From: Gemmobacter nectariphilus
GTDB taxonomy: Bacteria; Pseudomonadota; Alphaproteobacteria; Rhodobacterales; Rhodobacteraceae
DNA length: 64,000 nt
Direction of reading: 5' to 3'
NCBI GenBank assembly: GCA_020721445.1
Contig: DYMU01000012.1
Span: 16,079 to 80,078, forward strand
The stretch's first letter is position 1. Each line of letters opens with the position of its first letter. The notes beneath the pieces were generated by a model, which was not told where the DNA came from, did not search any database, and saw nothing but the letters and a program-made list of their open reading frames with translations. Positions 1 to 9,231 of this stretch are shown in pieces. A program made the translations under genes and the position numbers.

Positions 1-2
1 TT

Positions 3-860
<858 letters not shown>

Positions 861-866
861 CCGGCC

Positions 867-1316
867 ATGCAGGCGGTCCGCATTCTTCAGGACTATCTGG
901 ATGACATTGCCGCCGCGGTGATGAGCGGTGATTATCCGCGCTATCGCGACGGCGTGGTGCTGCCGCTGCATCTGGTCACACACACAACCAACCTGTCCGT
1001 CACCACCGAAGACGGCCTGCGCAACGGCTTTGACGCCTTTCGCCTGATGCTGCGGACCCAGCGGGTGACCGACTATATCCGCCTTGTCGAAAGCGCCCAG
1101 GCGATCGACGAAGAGCTGATCTCTGGCCGCTATGTCACCCATCTGATTGCGGGTGGGATGCGGGTCAATGACCCGTTCCAGTCGCAAATCACCCTGCGCC
1201 GAGAGGCCGGTCGCTGGCGTGCGGCCTCGATCACCAATGCCCTTTCCAATTCCCGCTGGCCGCTTGTGATGCCCAGCCTTGCCAATACCGACCCTCTGAA
1301 AGGACCGGAGCAATGA
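867..1316 (+). CDS. NTF2-like/SnoaL-type small protein in the fad operon
   Basis: This 149-residue protein has no signal peptide or membrane segment. Its pattern of an N-terminal helix (LQDYLDDIAAAVMSGDY), a central strand-rich half and the closing WRAASITNALS resembles the NTF2/SnoaL cone fold, but that is a fold-level guess and I recognise no catalytic motif. It starts 6 nt after the thiolase stop and its own stop overlaps the fadJ start by 4 nt (ATGA), so it is translationally coupled between two beta-oxidation genes. A role linked to acyl-CoA handling follows from position only. An unrelated conserved protein cannot be excluded. Confidence 0.75.
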   Translation: MQAVRILQDYLDDIAAAVMSGDYPRYRDGVVLPLHLVTHTTNLSVTTEDGLRNGFDAFRLMLRTQRVTDYIRLVESAQAIDEELISGRYVTHLIAGGMRVNDPFQSQITLRREAGRWRAASITNALSNSRWPLVMPSLANTDPLKGPEQ

Positions 1317-3499
1317 CCGATTTCACCATGATCCTTGACGCCGATGGCGTTGCCACAATCACCTGGGATGTGCCGGGCAAGTCGATGAACGTGATGTCGC
1401 TTGCGGGCTTTGCAGAACTGAACGCGCATATCGACACGGCACTGGCCGATGCGGCGGTGAAAGGGATCATCATCACGAGCGGCAAGAAGGATTTTGCCGG
1501 CGGGATGGATCTGAACGTGATCGCCAAGATGCGCGATGACGGCGGGGCCGAGGGCATCTTTACCGGCGTCATGCAGATGCACCAGATCCTGCGCAAGATC
1601 GAGCGTGCCGGGATGGACCCAAAAACGCTGAAAGGCGGCAAGCCGATAGTCGCCGCCTTGCCCGGCACCGCGCTTGGCATCGGTCTGGAACTGCCGCTGG
1701 CATGCCACCGCATCATTGCCGCCGATAACCCGAAGGCCAAGATCGGCCTGCCGGAAATCATGGTCGGCATCTTCCCCGGCGCTGGCGGCACCACGCGCTT
1801 GGTGCGCAAGATGGGCGCGATGATGGCGGCCCCCTTTCTGCTGGAGGGCAAGCTGTCCGACCCCAAGGCGGCCAAGGCGGGCGGAATCATTGACGAGGTG
1901 GTCGCGCCCGAAGATCTGCTGACCCGCGCAAAAGACTGGGTGCTGTCGACAAAAGAGGCCGATCTGGTGAAACCCTGGGATGCCAAGGGCTACAAGATGC
2001 CCGGCGGCACGCCCTATCACCCCGCAGGCTACATGACCTTTGTCGGGGCCAATGCCATGGCGCTGGGCAAGACCATGGGGGTTTATCCCGCCGCCAAGGC
2101 CCTGCTGGGTGCGGTCTATGAAGGCGCTTTGGTGCCCTTTGACGTGGCCCTGAAGATCGAGGCGCGGCAGTTCACCAGCGTCTTGATGAACCCATCCTCG
2201 ACCGCGATGATCCGCAGCCTGTTCATCAACAAGGAAGCCTTGGAAAAAGGCGCAAACCGCCCGGACGCGCCGGATCAGACCGTGAGAAAGGTCGGCATCA
2301 TCGGCGCGGGCATGATGGGGGCAGGCATCGCCTATGTCAGCGCCAATGCCGGGATCGAGGTGGTGCTGATCGACGCGGCGCAAGACGCCGCCGATCGGGG
2401 AAAAGCCCATTCCGCGGCGCTGCTGGACAAGGGCATCCAGCGCCGGAAGGTGACGGTCGAGAAAAAGGCCGAAGTTCTGGCCCGCATCACCGCCACCACC
2501 GATTACGCCGCCCTTTCGGGGTGTGACCTGATCGTCGAAGCGGTGTTCGAAGACCCAAAGGTGAAAGCCGAGGTGACGGCGCGGGTCGAAGCCGCCACCG
2601 GCCCCGACTGCATCTTCGCCACCAACACCTCGACCCTGCCGATCAGCAGCCTGGCCAAGGCAAGCGGGCGACCCGATCAGTTCATCGGCATCCACTTCTT
2701 CAGCCCGGTGGACAAGATGATGCTGGTCGAAATCATCCGCGGCAAACAGACCGGCGACCGTGCCGTGGCATGCGCGCTGGATTTCGTGCGCCAGATCCGC
2801 AAGACCCCCATCGTGGTGAACGACGCGCGGTTCTTCTACGCCAACCGCTGCATCATTCCCTACATCAACGAAGGCATCCGCATGGTGGCCGAAGGGGTGG
2901 AACCGGCGCTGGTGGAAAACGCCGCCAAACTGGTCGGCATGCCGCTGGGTCCGCTGCAACTGGTGGACGAAACCTCGATTGATCTGGGCGTCAAGATCGC
3001 CCGCGCCACCCGCGCCGCCATGGGGGATGCCTATCCAGATGGCGCAGTAGATGCGGTGCTGTTCTGGATGGCCGATCAGGGCCGCCTGGGAAAAAAGGCC
3101 AACGCGGGCTTTTATGCCTATGACGACGCAGGCAAGCGCCAAGGGCTGTGGGAGGGCCTTGCCAGCCAATACCCGGTCGCCAAGGATCAGCCCGACCTGA
3201 CGCTGGTTCAGCACCGCCTGCTGATGGCGCAGGTGCTGGAGGCGGTGCGGGCGCTGCAAGACGGCGTGCTGACCGACATCCGCGAAGGCGATGTGGGGGC
3301 AATCCTGGGCTGGGGCTTCGCGCCATGGTCAGGTGGCCCGTTCGGCTGGCTTGACATCATCGGCGCGGCGCGGGCGGTCGAGATCTGCGATGCCCTGACC
3401 GCCAGCTTTGGCGCACGCTTTGCCGCACCAGCTCTGCTGCGTGACATGGCGGCCTCTGGGGCCACCTTATACGGCAAGACCGCCCGCCAAGCGGCCTAG
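1313..3499 (+). CDS. fadJ: bifunctional enoyl-CoA hydratase / 3-hydroxyacyl-CoA dehydrogenase
   Basis: This 728-residue protein is the alpha subunit of the beta-oxidation multifunctional enzyme: it hydrates trans-2-enoyl-CoA and oxidises the L-3-hydroxyacyl-CoA with NAD+. Residues 1-300 are a crotonase fold (KDFAGGMDLN, GLELPLACHRI and the catalytic-Glu stretch LPEIMVGIFPGAGG). Residues from about 327 form a Rossmann NAD domain (VGIIGAGMMGAGIAY), with the catalytic His in GIHFFSPVDKM, followed by two 3HCDH C-terminal helical domains. Length fits FadB/FadJ. The start overlaps the preceding stop by 4 nt and the thiolase is two genes upstream. FadB and FadJ cannot be separated from the sequence alone. 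The last 4 nt overlap the convergent Hint gene. Confidence 0.95.
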   Translation: MTDFTMILDADGVATITWDVPGKSMNVMSLAGFAELNAHIDTALADAAVKGIIITSGKKDFAGGMDLNVIAKMRDDGGAEGIFTGVMQMHQILRKIERAGMDPKTLKGGKPIVAALPGTALGIGLELPLACHRIIAADNPKAKIGLPEIMVGIFPGAGGTTRLVRKMGAMMAAPFLLEGKLSDPKAAKAGGIIDEVVAPEDLLTRAKDWVLSTKEADLVKPWDAKGYKMPGGTPYHPAGYMTFVGANAMALGKTMGVYPAAKALLGAVYEGALVPFDVALKIEARQFTSVLMNPSSTAMIRSLFINKEALEKGANRPDAPDQTVRKVGIIGAGMMGAGIAYVSANAGIEVVLIDAAQDAADRGKAHSAALLDKGIQRRKVTVEKKAEVLARITATTDYAALSGCDLIVEAVFEDPKVKAEVTARVEAATGPDCIFATNTSTLPISSLAKASGRPDQFIGIHFFSPVDKMMLVEIIRGKQTGDRAVACALDFVRQIRKTPIVVNDARFFYANRCIIPYINEGIRMVAEGVEPALVENAAKLVGMPLGPLQLVDETSIDLGVKIARATRAAMGDAYPDGAVDAVLFWMADQGRLGKKANAGFYAYDDAGKRQGLWEGLASQYPVAKDQPDLTLVQHRLLMAQVLEAVRALQDGVLTDIREGDVGAILGWGFAPWSGGPFGWLDIIGAARAVEICDALTASFGARFAAPALLRDMAASGATLYGKTARQAA

Positions 3500-4116
3500 G
3501 GGATGAACCCCGGCAGGTGCTGGCCCGCCGCGCGCAGGGCGGCACCTGCCTCTTCGGCCATCAGGCAGGCCACCAGATGCCGGGCTTGCGCCAACGTATA
3601 GGGCGTATGAACCGGCGCATGCCAGTCTGTTGCCTCCATCGTGTCACCGGGACAGGACAACAGCACAGCCCGGCTGGCATACACGATCTGCGGACTGGCA
3701 AATTGCAGCTGCATGACGCCAGACCCGGCTGCGGGGCGGCAGCGGGTGATGCCGCGCCATCCTTGCAGTGCCTGCGCCGGCAGCAAGGCGAAGGGATCGC
3801 CAAACAACACCTCGGCAAGGTCAGCCTCGATCAGCAGCTTTTGTTCAGGCAGCAAGGTAAGCTCGTCGCGGTTGTCCAGCGCCCAAGGCGGCACCAGCAC
3901 CGGCCAAAGCGCGGCAGGCCCTTCGCTCAGCGCCAGACGCTGCGCCCGCAAAACCGGCTGTGGCCCGGCGTCAAAGGTCATAACCCGCGCCCCCGGCACC
4001 AGATCCCCGGCCGGAACCCAACCTTGCGGCGTGGCAATGCGGGTGGCCGCAAGGATGCCTTCGGCCACAACCGAAGGCCCGGTTTGCTCTGCATGTTGCG
4101 ACCCCAGCCAGACCAT
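3496..4116 (-). CDS. Hint-domain protein (Hedgehog/intein-type fold)
   Basis: This 206-residue protein has the start of a Hint module at about residues 20-60 (GILAATRIATPQGWVPAGDL followed by PGARVMTFD) and a later segment ASRAVLLSCPGDT. Stand-alone Hint proteins without recognisable exteins are frequent in Rhodobacteraceae and their role is mostly unknown; in inteins and Hedgehog proteins the fold performs self-cleavage. The usual first Cys/Ser nucleophile after GI appears replaced by Leu-Ala here, so autocatalysis is doubtful. AGGAA sits just before the ATG. The gene converges on fadJ with a 4-nt overlap of the reading frames. Confidence 0.78.
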   Translation of the reverse strand: MVWLGSQHAEQTGPSVVAEGILAATRIATPQGWVPAGDLVPGARVMTFDAGPQPVLRAQRLALSEGPAALWPVLVPPWALDNRDELTLLPEQKLLIEADLAEVLFGDPFALLPAQALQGWRGITRCRPAAGSGVMQLQFASPQIVYASRAVLLSCPGDTMEATDWHAPVHTPYTLAQARHLVACLMAEEAGAALRAAGQHLPGFIP

Positions 4117-4242
4117 GCCCGTTCCTGTTTCCCGCCCGTTGCTGCCCGGATGTGGCGGCAGACGACACCGGCCAGACGTGTGCGTTACACTTGCGTCAAG
4201 GCCGCAACCGGGCCCGACCGCGGCAGAAGCGTGGCAAACCGA

Positions 4243-4905
4243 TCAAGATGCGTTCAACCCGTCAAAGCCATAGCCAAAGCGTGCAATATCCTCGGCGCAC
4301 AGATCGGCGATCAGCGCGGCATCGCGATCACTGTAATAGCGCCGCCAATCGGCCCCGCGGTCAGACATGTTCGTGCGCGGCACCGCAAGACGAAGCCCCA
4401 GATGCGCCTCGAACGGGGCAAGGTCGTGGGCCAGAACCTCCAGCCGCGCGAACAGACAGGCGCGTTCCACGCCCGCGGCATCGCGCATATAGGCGCCGTA
4501 AGGCCAAAGCTGAAACCCGATCCGGGTTTGCGGATGGTTGAGAAAGCCCGAAAAGTCCTGCGTTCTGGCCAGACCCACCGCCGGATGGGCAAATGACTGC
4601 GCGCGCAGCCAGTGGTAATAGCTGACCGCCCGATCCCATGGATTGCGTACCACTGTGAACGTGAAGAAACGGGCCACTTCTTCCGGCGTTACCAACCCGT
4701 CGATATCGGCCAAGGTGGAATGTTTCCACAACCGCCCGGCTGTCTTGACACCCTGCAACCGGCCCTTGCGCGCCCGGGCTTTTGGGGTGTCGCCAATCAG
4801 GATGTCGTCTTTCAAAGCCCGTGCCTCAAGCGCGATTGACAGCGCCGTGCCCCCGGTCTTGGGGATATGCACAAAGATATACCGCCGCCCCCGGGAAATG
4901 ATCAT
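4243..4905 (-). CDS. sulfotransferase family 2-type protein
   Basis: This protein of 220 residues begins MIISRGRRYIFVHIPKTGGT. The IPKTGGTAL loop is the 5'-phosphosulfate-binding motif of PAPS-dependent sulfotransferases, and VRNPWDRAVSYYHWL at mid-protein matches the 3'-phosphate-binding segment. The reading frame extends 25 codons further upstream, but the family motif is at the very N-terminus and the ATG at 4905 fits family architecture. It would transfer sulfate from PAPS to an unidentified acceptor, probably a carbohydrate or polar head group. It stands between the Hint gene and a palindromic repeat, so the context does not suggest a substrate. Confidence 0.85.
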   Translation of the reverse strand: MIISRGRRYIFVHIPKTGGTALSIALEARALKDDILIGDTPKARARKGRLQGVKTAGRLWKHSTLADIDGLVTPEEVARFFTFTVVRNPWDRAVSYYHWLRAQSFAHPAVGLARTQDFSGFLNHPQTRIGFQLWPYGAYMRDAAGVERACLFARLEVLAHDLAPFEAHLGLRLAVPRTNMSDRGADWRRYYSDRDAALIADLCAEDIARFGYGFDGLNAS

Positions 4906-4933
4906 GCGGTGACCCAAGGACAGGGGCCGCCCT

Positions 4934-5082
4934 CGGGGGCATCGAGCCCCCGTGGCCGGCGTTGCCACGGATAGACCCATCCGGTCATCGCGCTGATGGT
5001 ATTGCTGCTTGCCAAATACTCCCGCCGGAGGCTTCGACAGATGCCAAAGGTCGCTCCGCGGGGAGTATTTCCCAAAGCAGCA
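4934..5082. repeat. palindromic intergenic repeat, copy 1
   Basis: An imperfect inverted repeat has arms at about 5003-5025 and 5058-5082 (shared core AAATACTCCC and TGCTGCTT). A separate GC hairpin with a 7-bp stem lies at 4934-4952. The element begins just beyond the stop codon of the minus-strand 2-hydroxyacid dehydrogenase, that is, 3' of that gene. Copies with the same GGNGTATTT core lie 3' of two other genes (near 33881-33975 and 41129-41181). It has no poly-U tract, so it is not a standard intrinsic terminator. Confidence 0.6.
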
Positions 5083-5091
5083 AACATCGGG

Positions 5092-6039
5092 TCACACTGC
5101 GTTTGGCAACGGCGCACCATCGGCAAAGGCGATCAGATTGGCGACCGCCATCAGCCCCATCGCCGTGCGGACCTCCAGCGCCGCCGTGCCCAGATGCGGC
5201 AGCAGGGTGACATTTTCCATCGCGCACAGGGCGGCGGGAACCTGGGGTTCGTGTTCGTAGACATCAAGCCCGGCCCCGGCAATGGCCCCGCTTTGCAGCG
5301 CTGCGATCAGGGCAGCCTCGTCCACCACATCGCCGCGGCTGATGTTGATCAAAATTCCCTGCGGCGGCATCTGGGACAGGACTTCGGCATTGATCAGGTG
5401 ATGGGTGGCAGCCCCCCCCGGCACGGCGACCACCACGACATCGGCGGCCATCGCCTCGGCCATCGGCACCTGTCGGGCAGGCACGCCCGGATCGGCCACG
5501 GGCGAGCGATTGTAAAACACCACCTGCATGCCAAAGCCAGCCTGTGCGCGGCGGGCGATGGCGCGGCCGATCCGGCCCATGCCGATGATGCCCAGCCGCT
5601 TGCCCGACACATGCATCCCCAGAAGTTGCGTCGGATGCCAGCCTTCCCACCGACCGGCGCGGACCAGACGTTCGCCCTCACCGGCGCGGCGGGCGGTCAT
5701 CAGGATCAGCGTCAGGGCAATATCGGCGGTGGCATCGGTCACGGCACCGGGGGTGTTGCTGACGGCCAGACCCGCGGCACGTGCGGCGGCCACGTCGATA
5801 TGGTTGTAGCCCACACCGAAATTGGCCAACAGGCGGGCACGCGGCACCGGCACATCGGCAAAGACATCGGCGAGGTAACGGTCGCCCAGCGTGGGCAGGA
5901 TCAGGTCAAAGTCGCGCAGGCTGTCGCGCAATTCCGCCGCCGACATGGGCAGGGTGCTGGCCCGGGCAGTCACGTCAAATCGGGCCCGCGCGGCGTGCAT
6001 CACGGCATCGGGCAAGGGTCGGGTGATCAGCAGGTTCAT
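5092..6039 (-). CDS. D-2-hydroxyacid dehydrogenase (glyoxylate/hydroxypyruvate reductase-like)
   Basis: This 315-residue NAD(P)-dependent dehydrogenase reduces 2-oxoacids such as glyoxylate or hydroxypyruvate, or runs in reverse. The nucleotide-binding loop GMGRIGRAIARRA lies near residue 150. The catalytic Arg-Glu-His set is seen in INISRGDVV, GLDVYEHEP and LLPHLGTA. Length is typical of the GhrB/D-glycerate dehydrogenase branch. The ATG at 6039 overlaps the csaA stop as TGATG, so the TTG one codon earlier is unlikely to be the start, and translation is probably coupled to csaA and proC. The physiological substrate cannot be fixed from sequence. Confidence 0.9.
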   Translation of the reverse strand: MNLLITRPLPDAVMHAARARFDVTARASTLPMSAAELRDSLRDFDLILPTLGDRYLADVFADVPVPRARLLANFGVGYNHIDVAAARAAGLAVSNTPGAVTDATADIALTLILMTARRAGEGERLVRAGRWEGWHPTQLLGMHVSGKRLGIIGMGRIGRAIARRAQAGFGMQVVFYNRSPVADPGVPARQVPMAEAMAADVVVVAVPGGAATHHLINAEVLSQMPPQGILINISRGDVVDEAALIAALQSGAIAGAGLDVYEHEPQVPAALCAMENVTLLPHLGTAALEVRTAMGLMAVANLIAFADGAPLPNAV

Positions 6040-6371
6040 CAAAACATCCTTCCGCCATCAGGCACGGTTTGGTCTGGCGACAGCAGAACAACTTCTCCAT
6101 CCGCATCAGGCACACCCAATATCAGCACTTCGGACAGCACCTTGCCGATCTGGCGTGGCGGGAAGTTGACCACGCCCACCACTTGCCGCCCGACCAGGCC
6201 CTGGACTGTATAGTGCCGGGTGATCTGCGCGCTGGAGCGTTTCTCGCCGATACCGGGCCCGAAATCCACCCACAGCTTGATGGCGGGTTTGCGCGCCTCG
6301 GGGAAGGGTTCGGCGCGGGTGATGGTGCCGACGCGGATATCGACCTTTTGGAAATCGTCGTAGCTGATCAT
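6039..6371 (-). CDS. csaA: CsaA-type tRNA-binding/chaperone protein
   Basis: This 110-residue protein is a single tRNA-binding (OB-fold) domain. It begins MISYDDFQKVDIRVGTI and carries the family stretches VDFGPGIGEKRSSAQIT and VVGVVNFPPRQIG. CsaA is described in Bacillus as an export-related chaperone; the fold is the one found in the C-terminus of MetRS and in Trbp111. Its start overlaps the proC stop (ATGA) and its stop overlaps the next gene (TGATG), so three unrelated activities share one coupled transcript. Length matches the family. Confidence 0.93.
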   Translation of the reverse strand: MISYDDFQKVDIRVGTITRAEPFPEARKPAIKLWVDFGPGIGEKRSSAQITRHYTVQGLVGRQVVGVVNFPPRQIGKVLSEVLILGVPDADGEVVLLSPDQTVPDGGRMF

Positions 6372-7195
6372 TTGCCCAGTTCCCGCCCCCGGTCAGCCGC
6401 CGCCTTGACCGCGCGGCGCAACAGCGGCGCAAAGCCGGTGTCCGGGTCCATCAGCACCGACAGCGCCGCCGCCGTGGTGCCACCGGGCGAGGTGACGTTG
6501 ATCCGCAACTGCGCAGCACTTTCCGGGGCGCGGTGCGCCAACTCACCCGCCCCGGTGACCGTGGCGCGGGCCAGTTGCATCGCCATGGTGGTGGGCAGCC
6601 CCTCGGCCTCACCCGCGGCGGCAAGAGCTTCGATCAGGTGGAACACATAGGCCGGGCCGGAGCCGGAAACGGCGGTGACCGCGTCCATCTGTTCTTCCGC
6701 CTCCAGCCGAACCACCTGACCCACGGCGGACAGCAGGTCTTGGGCCAGGTCCAGATCGGCGGGGCCGCAGGCACCATTGCCAACAATCGCCGTGATCCCG
6801 CGACCCACGGCGGCAGGCGTATTGGGCATGGCGCGCACGATGTGGGTCGCGGCCCCAAACACCGCCTCGTAACTGGCAAGCGTGGTGCCAGCGGCCACAG
6901 TCAGGATCAGTGTGTCGCCGCCGCCCAAGCCCGCAATCTGCGGCAGCGCCGCACCCATCATCTGCGGCTTGACGGCAATCAGCACAACGGCGGGGGCTTG
7001 GGGCATGCCGTCGTTCAGGTGAATGCCCTTGCGCACCAGCCCCTTGACCCAGTCCGACGGCTGCGGGTCCACCACCCATGTGGCCCCCAGCGACAGGCCC
7101 CGGCCAATCCAGCCTTCCAGCAGGGCCGAGCCCATCTTGCCGCAGCCCAGCAGCACCATGCCGCGGCGGTTTATCAGATCAAGTTGCATCATCAT
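6368..7195 (-). CDS. proC: pyrroline-5-carboxylate reductase
   Basis: This 275-residue enzyme catalyses the last step of proline synthesis, NAD(P)H-dependent reduction of 1-pyrroline-5-carboxylate. The N-terminal Rossmann loop is VLLGCGKMGSALLEGW. The C-terminal signature region has SGSGPAYVFHLIEAL and VTSPGGTTAAAL. Three successive ATG codons (7195, 7192, 7189) are possible starts; the longer frame to 7243 runs into the ybjN coding end and lacks family similarity. A short hairpin (CCCCG arms at 7196-7200 and 7207-7211) covers the ribosome-binding region, which may limit initiation or couple it to ybjN translation. Confidence 0.95.
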   Translation of the reverse strand: MMMQLDLINRRGMVLLGCGKMGSALLEGWIGRGLSLGATWVVDPQPSDWVKGLVRKGIHLNDGMPQAPAVVLIAVKPQMMGAALPQIAGLGGGDTLILTVAAGTTLASYEAVFGAATHIVRAMPNTPAAVGRGITAIVGNGACGPADLDLAQDLLSAVGQVVRLEAEEQMDAVTAVSGSGPAYVFHLIEALAAAGEAEGLPTTMAMQLARATVTGAGELAHRAPESAAQLRINVTSPGGTTAAALSVLMDPDTGFAPLLRRAVKAAADRGRELGK

Positions 7196-7217
7196 CCCCG
7201 TCTTTGCGGGGCAGAGG

Positions 7218-7721
7218 TTAGGCCCGACCGTAAGCCTCGGCAATGGCGACTTTCATCGCATCGGCCGGGGATCTGTCGCCCCAGCCGACCAGTTGGAACG
7301 CCGGGTAAAAGCGTTCCGCCGCCATCACCGCGCTGGAGATCAGCCGGTCAATCTGCTCTGGCCCGGCCACCTGCCCGCCCGCCAGCACCAGACCATAGCG
7401 CCAGACCATCAGTTTTTGTTCTGCCCAATAGGTGAAAGCTCCGGTCCAGACCATGTCGTTGCAGCGGTTCAACAGATCATAAAGTGCGGGCATCTTGCCG
7501 TCTGGCGGCTCCATCTCGAAGGTGCAGATCAGGCGCAGGGTTTCATCCTGCGCCGACCAGGCCAGGGTCAGCGAATAGGTGCGCCATTGCCCTTCAACCG
7601 CCATGGCGATCTGGTCATCGGTGATCCGGTCAAACTCCCAGTCATGGTGTTCGGCCAGGGTCTCGACGATGTCGATCGGATGCACGTCGTCTGTCGACAG
7701 GAATTCTTCGGTTAGTGACAT
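7218..7721 (-). CDS. YbjN domain-containing protein
   Basis: This 167-residue acidic cytoplasmic protein belongs to the YbjN sensory-transduction-like family common in alphaproteobacteria. Typical features are the N-terminal PIDIVETLAEHHDWEFDRI, the central strand pair ending in CTFEMEPPDGK, and the WTGAFTYWAEQKLMVWRYGL segment. The fold resembles type III secretion chaperones, but no enzymatic motif is visible. It precedes proC with a 22-nt gap on the same strand and is probably the first gene of the ybjN-proC-csaA-dehydrogenase transcript. Confidence 0.88.
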   Translation of the reverse strand: MSLTEEFLSTDDVHPIDIVETLAEHHDWEFDRITDDQIAMAVEGQWRTYSLTLAWSAQDETLRLICTFEMEPPDGKMPALYDLLNRCNDMVWTGAFTYWAEQKLMVWRYGLVLAGGQVAGPEQIDRLISSAVMAAERFYPAFQLVGWGDRSPADAMKVAIAEAYGRA

Positions 7722-8018
7722 TGCCCGGCCTCTTTATGATGCCTCTCGTTGGAACGAACCCACGAGATGCTGGGTGTCTGGCAAGCGCTGCGTATGCCCA
7801 ACGCAGCCCTTACTAGATATGGTGTTGCAGAAGCGAAAGCCTGTAAAGTGATTTCTTGCGAAATCTTCTGTGGACAAGTCGGGTGTGTGTGGCCTGTCCC
7901 GAAAAACCGCTGTCAGGGATCGACCGCATGTGCGTGCAGCCGCAAAGGCAGCAGCGATGTCTGAGGCCGGGGGGGGCAATGGCGACTGAAGAAGATGCGG
8001 ATCGTCGTCAGCGCAGCG
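7722..8018. other. intergenic region between ybjN and ugpC
   Basis: These 297 bases hold no supported gene. On the plus strand there is a short hairpin with arms GCTGCGT/ACGCAGC at 7787-7793 and 7801-7807, and a CTCGT/ACGAG pair near 7745-7766. Both would lie in the 5' leader of the minus-strand ybjN gene. I could not place a convincing -35/-10 pair. Confidence 0.5.
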
Positions 8019-9056
8019 TCAGTTCAGGCGCAGGCCTTCTGGCGAGAACACATGCAGTGCGGCAGGGTCGGCACGCAGGGGCATTTGCGCCCCGGGTTTC
8101 GGTGTCAGGCCGCCCGGCAGCCGCGCGAGGATCGGTTCCGTGCCGACATGGCCGTGCAGAAAGGTATCGGCCCCGTGCGGCTCGACAAGTCTGACGCGAA
8201 ATTGGGCGTCCGCATCGGGCGTCGGATGCAGATGTTCGGGACGAATGCCCAGTTGAACCGGACCATCGGGCAGATCAACCGGCATCTCACCCAAGGCCGA
8301 GCACAGGCGCCGGGCCCGGACCTGTGCCGGCATCAGGTTCATGCTCGGCGCGCCGATAAAGCGGGCAACAAAGGTGTTGGCGGGGCGGGAATACAGGTCC
8401 AGCGGCGCACCGATCTGTTCGACCTTGCCACCATTCATCACGACAAGAACGTCGCCCATCGTCATCGCCTCGATCTGGTCATGCGTGACATAAAGCGTGG
8501 TGGTGCCCAACCGCTGTTGCAGCGTGCGGATTTCCAGACGCATCTCGCCGCGCAACTGGGCATCAAGGTTCGACAACGGCTCGTCGAACAAGAACAGGTC
8601 AGGCTCGCGCACAATCGCACGGCCCATGGCCACCCGCTGACGCTGCCCCCCTGACAGGGCGCGCGGCTTCTTGGCCAGATGATCGGTCAGCCGCAGCAAG
8701 GCCGCCGTGTCACGCACCTTGCGGTCAATCTCGGACCGGCCTTCGCCACGGATTTCCATGCCCAGCGCGATGTTGCGCGCCACCGACAGGTGCGGCAGCA
8801 GGGCATAGTTCTGAAAAACCATGGAGACCTTGCGCCCCGACGGTGGCAGCCGCGTCACCTCATGCCCGGCAATGCTGATCTGGCCACTGTCCGGGGTTTC
8901 CAGCCCGGCCACAAGCCGCAGCAAAGTGGACTTTCCGCATCCCGATGGCCCGACCACAACGCAAAACTGACCCGCCAGAACCGTCAGATCCAACGCAGAC
9001 AGAACCGGCGTCTTGCCAAAGCTTTTTGTCACGCCCCGCAGGATCAACCCGGTCAT
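8019..9056 (-). CDS. ugpC: ABC importer ATP-binding protein, UgpC/MalK type
   Basis: This 345-residue ATPase powers the adjacent importer. In order it has Walker A (GPSGCGKST), the Q-loop (VFQNYALLPHLS), the signature LSGGQRQRVAMGRA, Walker B (DLFLFDEPLSNLD) and the H-switch (YVTHDQIEAMTM). A C-terminal TOBE-type regulatory domain runs from about residue 235 (LGIRPEHLHP). The open frame extends 84 codons upstream, but AAGGGG lies correctly before the ATG at 9056 and the domain begins there. It is transcribed away from the permease genes, which is unusual, since the ATPase is normally in the same operon. Confidence 0.93.
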   Translation of the reverse strand: MTGLILRGVTKSFGKTPVLSALDLTVLAGQFCVVVGPSGCGKSTLLRLVAGLETPDSGQISIAGHEVTRLPPSGRKVSMVFQNYALLPHLSVARNIALGMEIRGEGRSEIDRKVRDTAALLRLTDHLAKKPRALSGGQRQRVAMGRAIVREPDLFLFDEPLSNLDAQLRGEMRLEIRTLQQRLGTTTLYVTHDQIEAMTMGDVLVVMNGGKVEQIGAPLDLYSRPANTFVARFIGAPSMNLMPAQVRARRLCSALGEMPVDLPDGPVQLGIRPEHLHPTPDADAQFRVRLVEPHGADTFLHGHVGTEPILARLPGGLTPKPGAQMPLRADPAALHVFSPEGLRLN

Positions 9057-9099
9057 TTCGCATACCCCTTGCCTGATGCGACGGGCATAGGCGGGCGGT

Positions 9100-9117
9100 G
9101 TGACATCGGTGTGAAAG
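9100..9117 (-). promoter_or_regulatory. candidate Pho box between ugpC and ugpA
   Basis: On the minus strand two 7-nt half-sites, CTTTCAC and ATGTCAC, are separated by 4 nt. This matches the 7-4-7 layout and approximate CTGTCAT/C half-site of PhoB boxes, with six of seven positions agreeing in each half. It lies 44-61 nt before the ugpC start in the divergent region. The E. coli ugp operon belongs to the Pho regulon, so the context fits. The site was recognised by eye and no score was computed. Confidence 0.45.
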
Positions 9118-9231
9118 GAATAATTCGAAGGCTTCACGCAACATTCACAGCAAATCCACGGGAAGTTCACCGCGTCACCATGCAGCCGTTGCACAGCTTG
9201 GCTCTGGTCGCGCGCACACCGGGGGGATGCA

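Noticed and set aside
1130..3259. 709-codon open frame on the minus strand
   Set aside because: It lies wholly opposite fadJ, has a His/Gly/Asp-rich composition typical of antisense frames in GC-rich DNA, and shows no recognisable domain.
4996..6213. 405-codon plus-strand frame across the dehydrogenase gene
   Set aside because: It is antisense to a gene with intact catalytic motifs and runs through the palindromic repeat and the csaA boundary.
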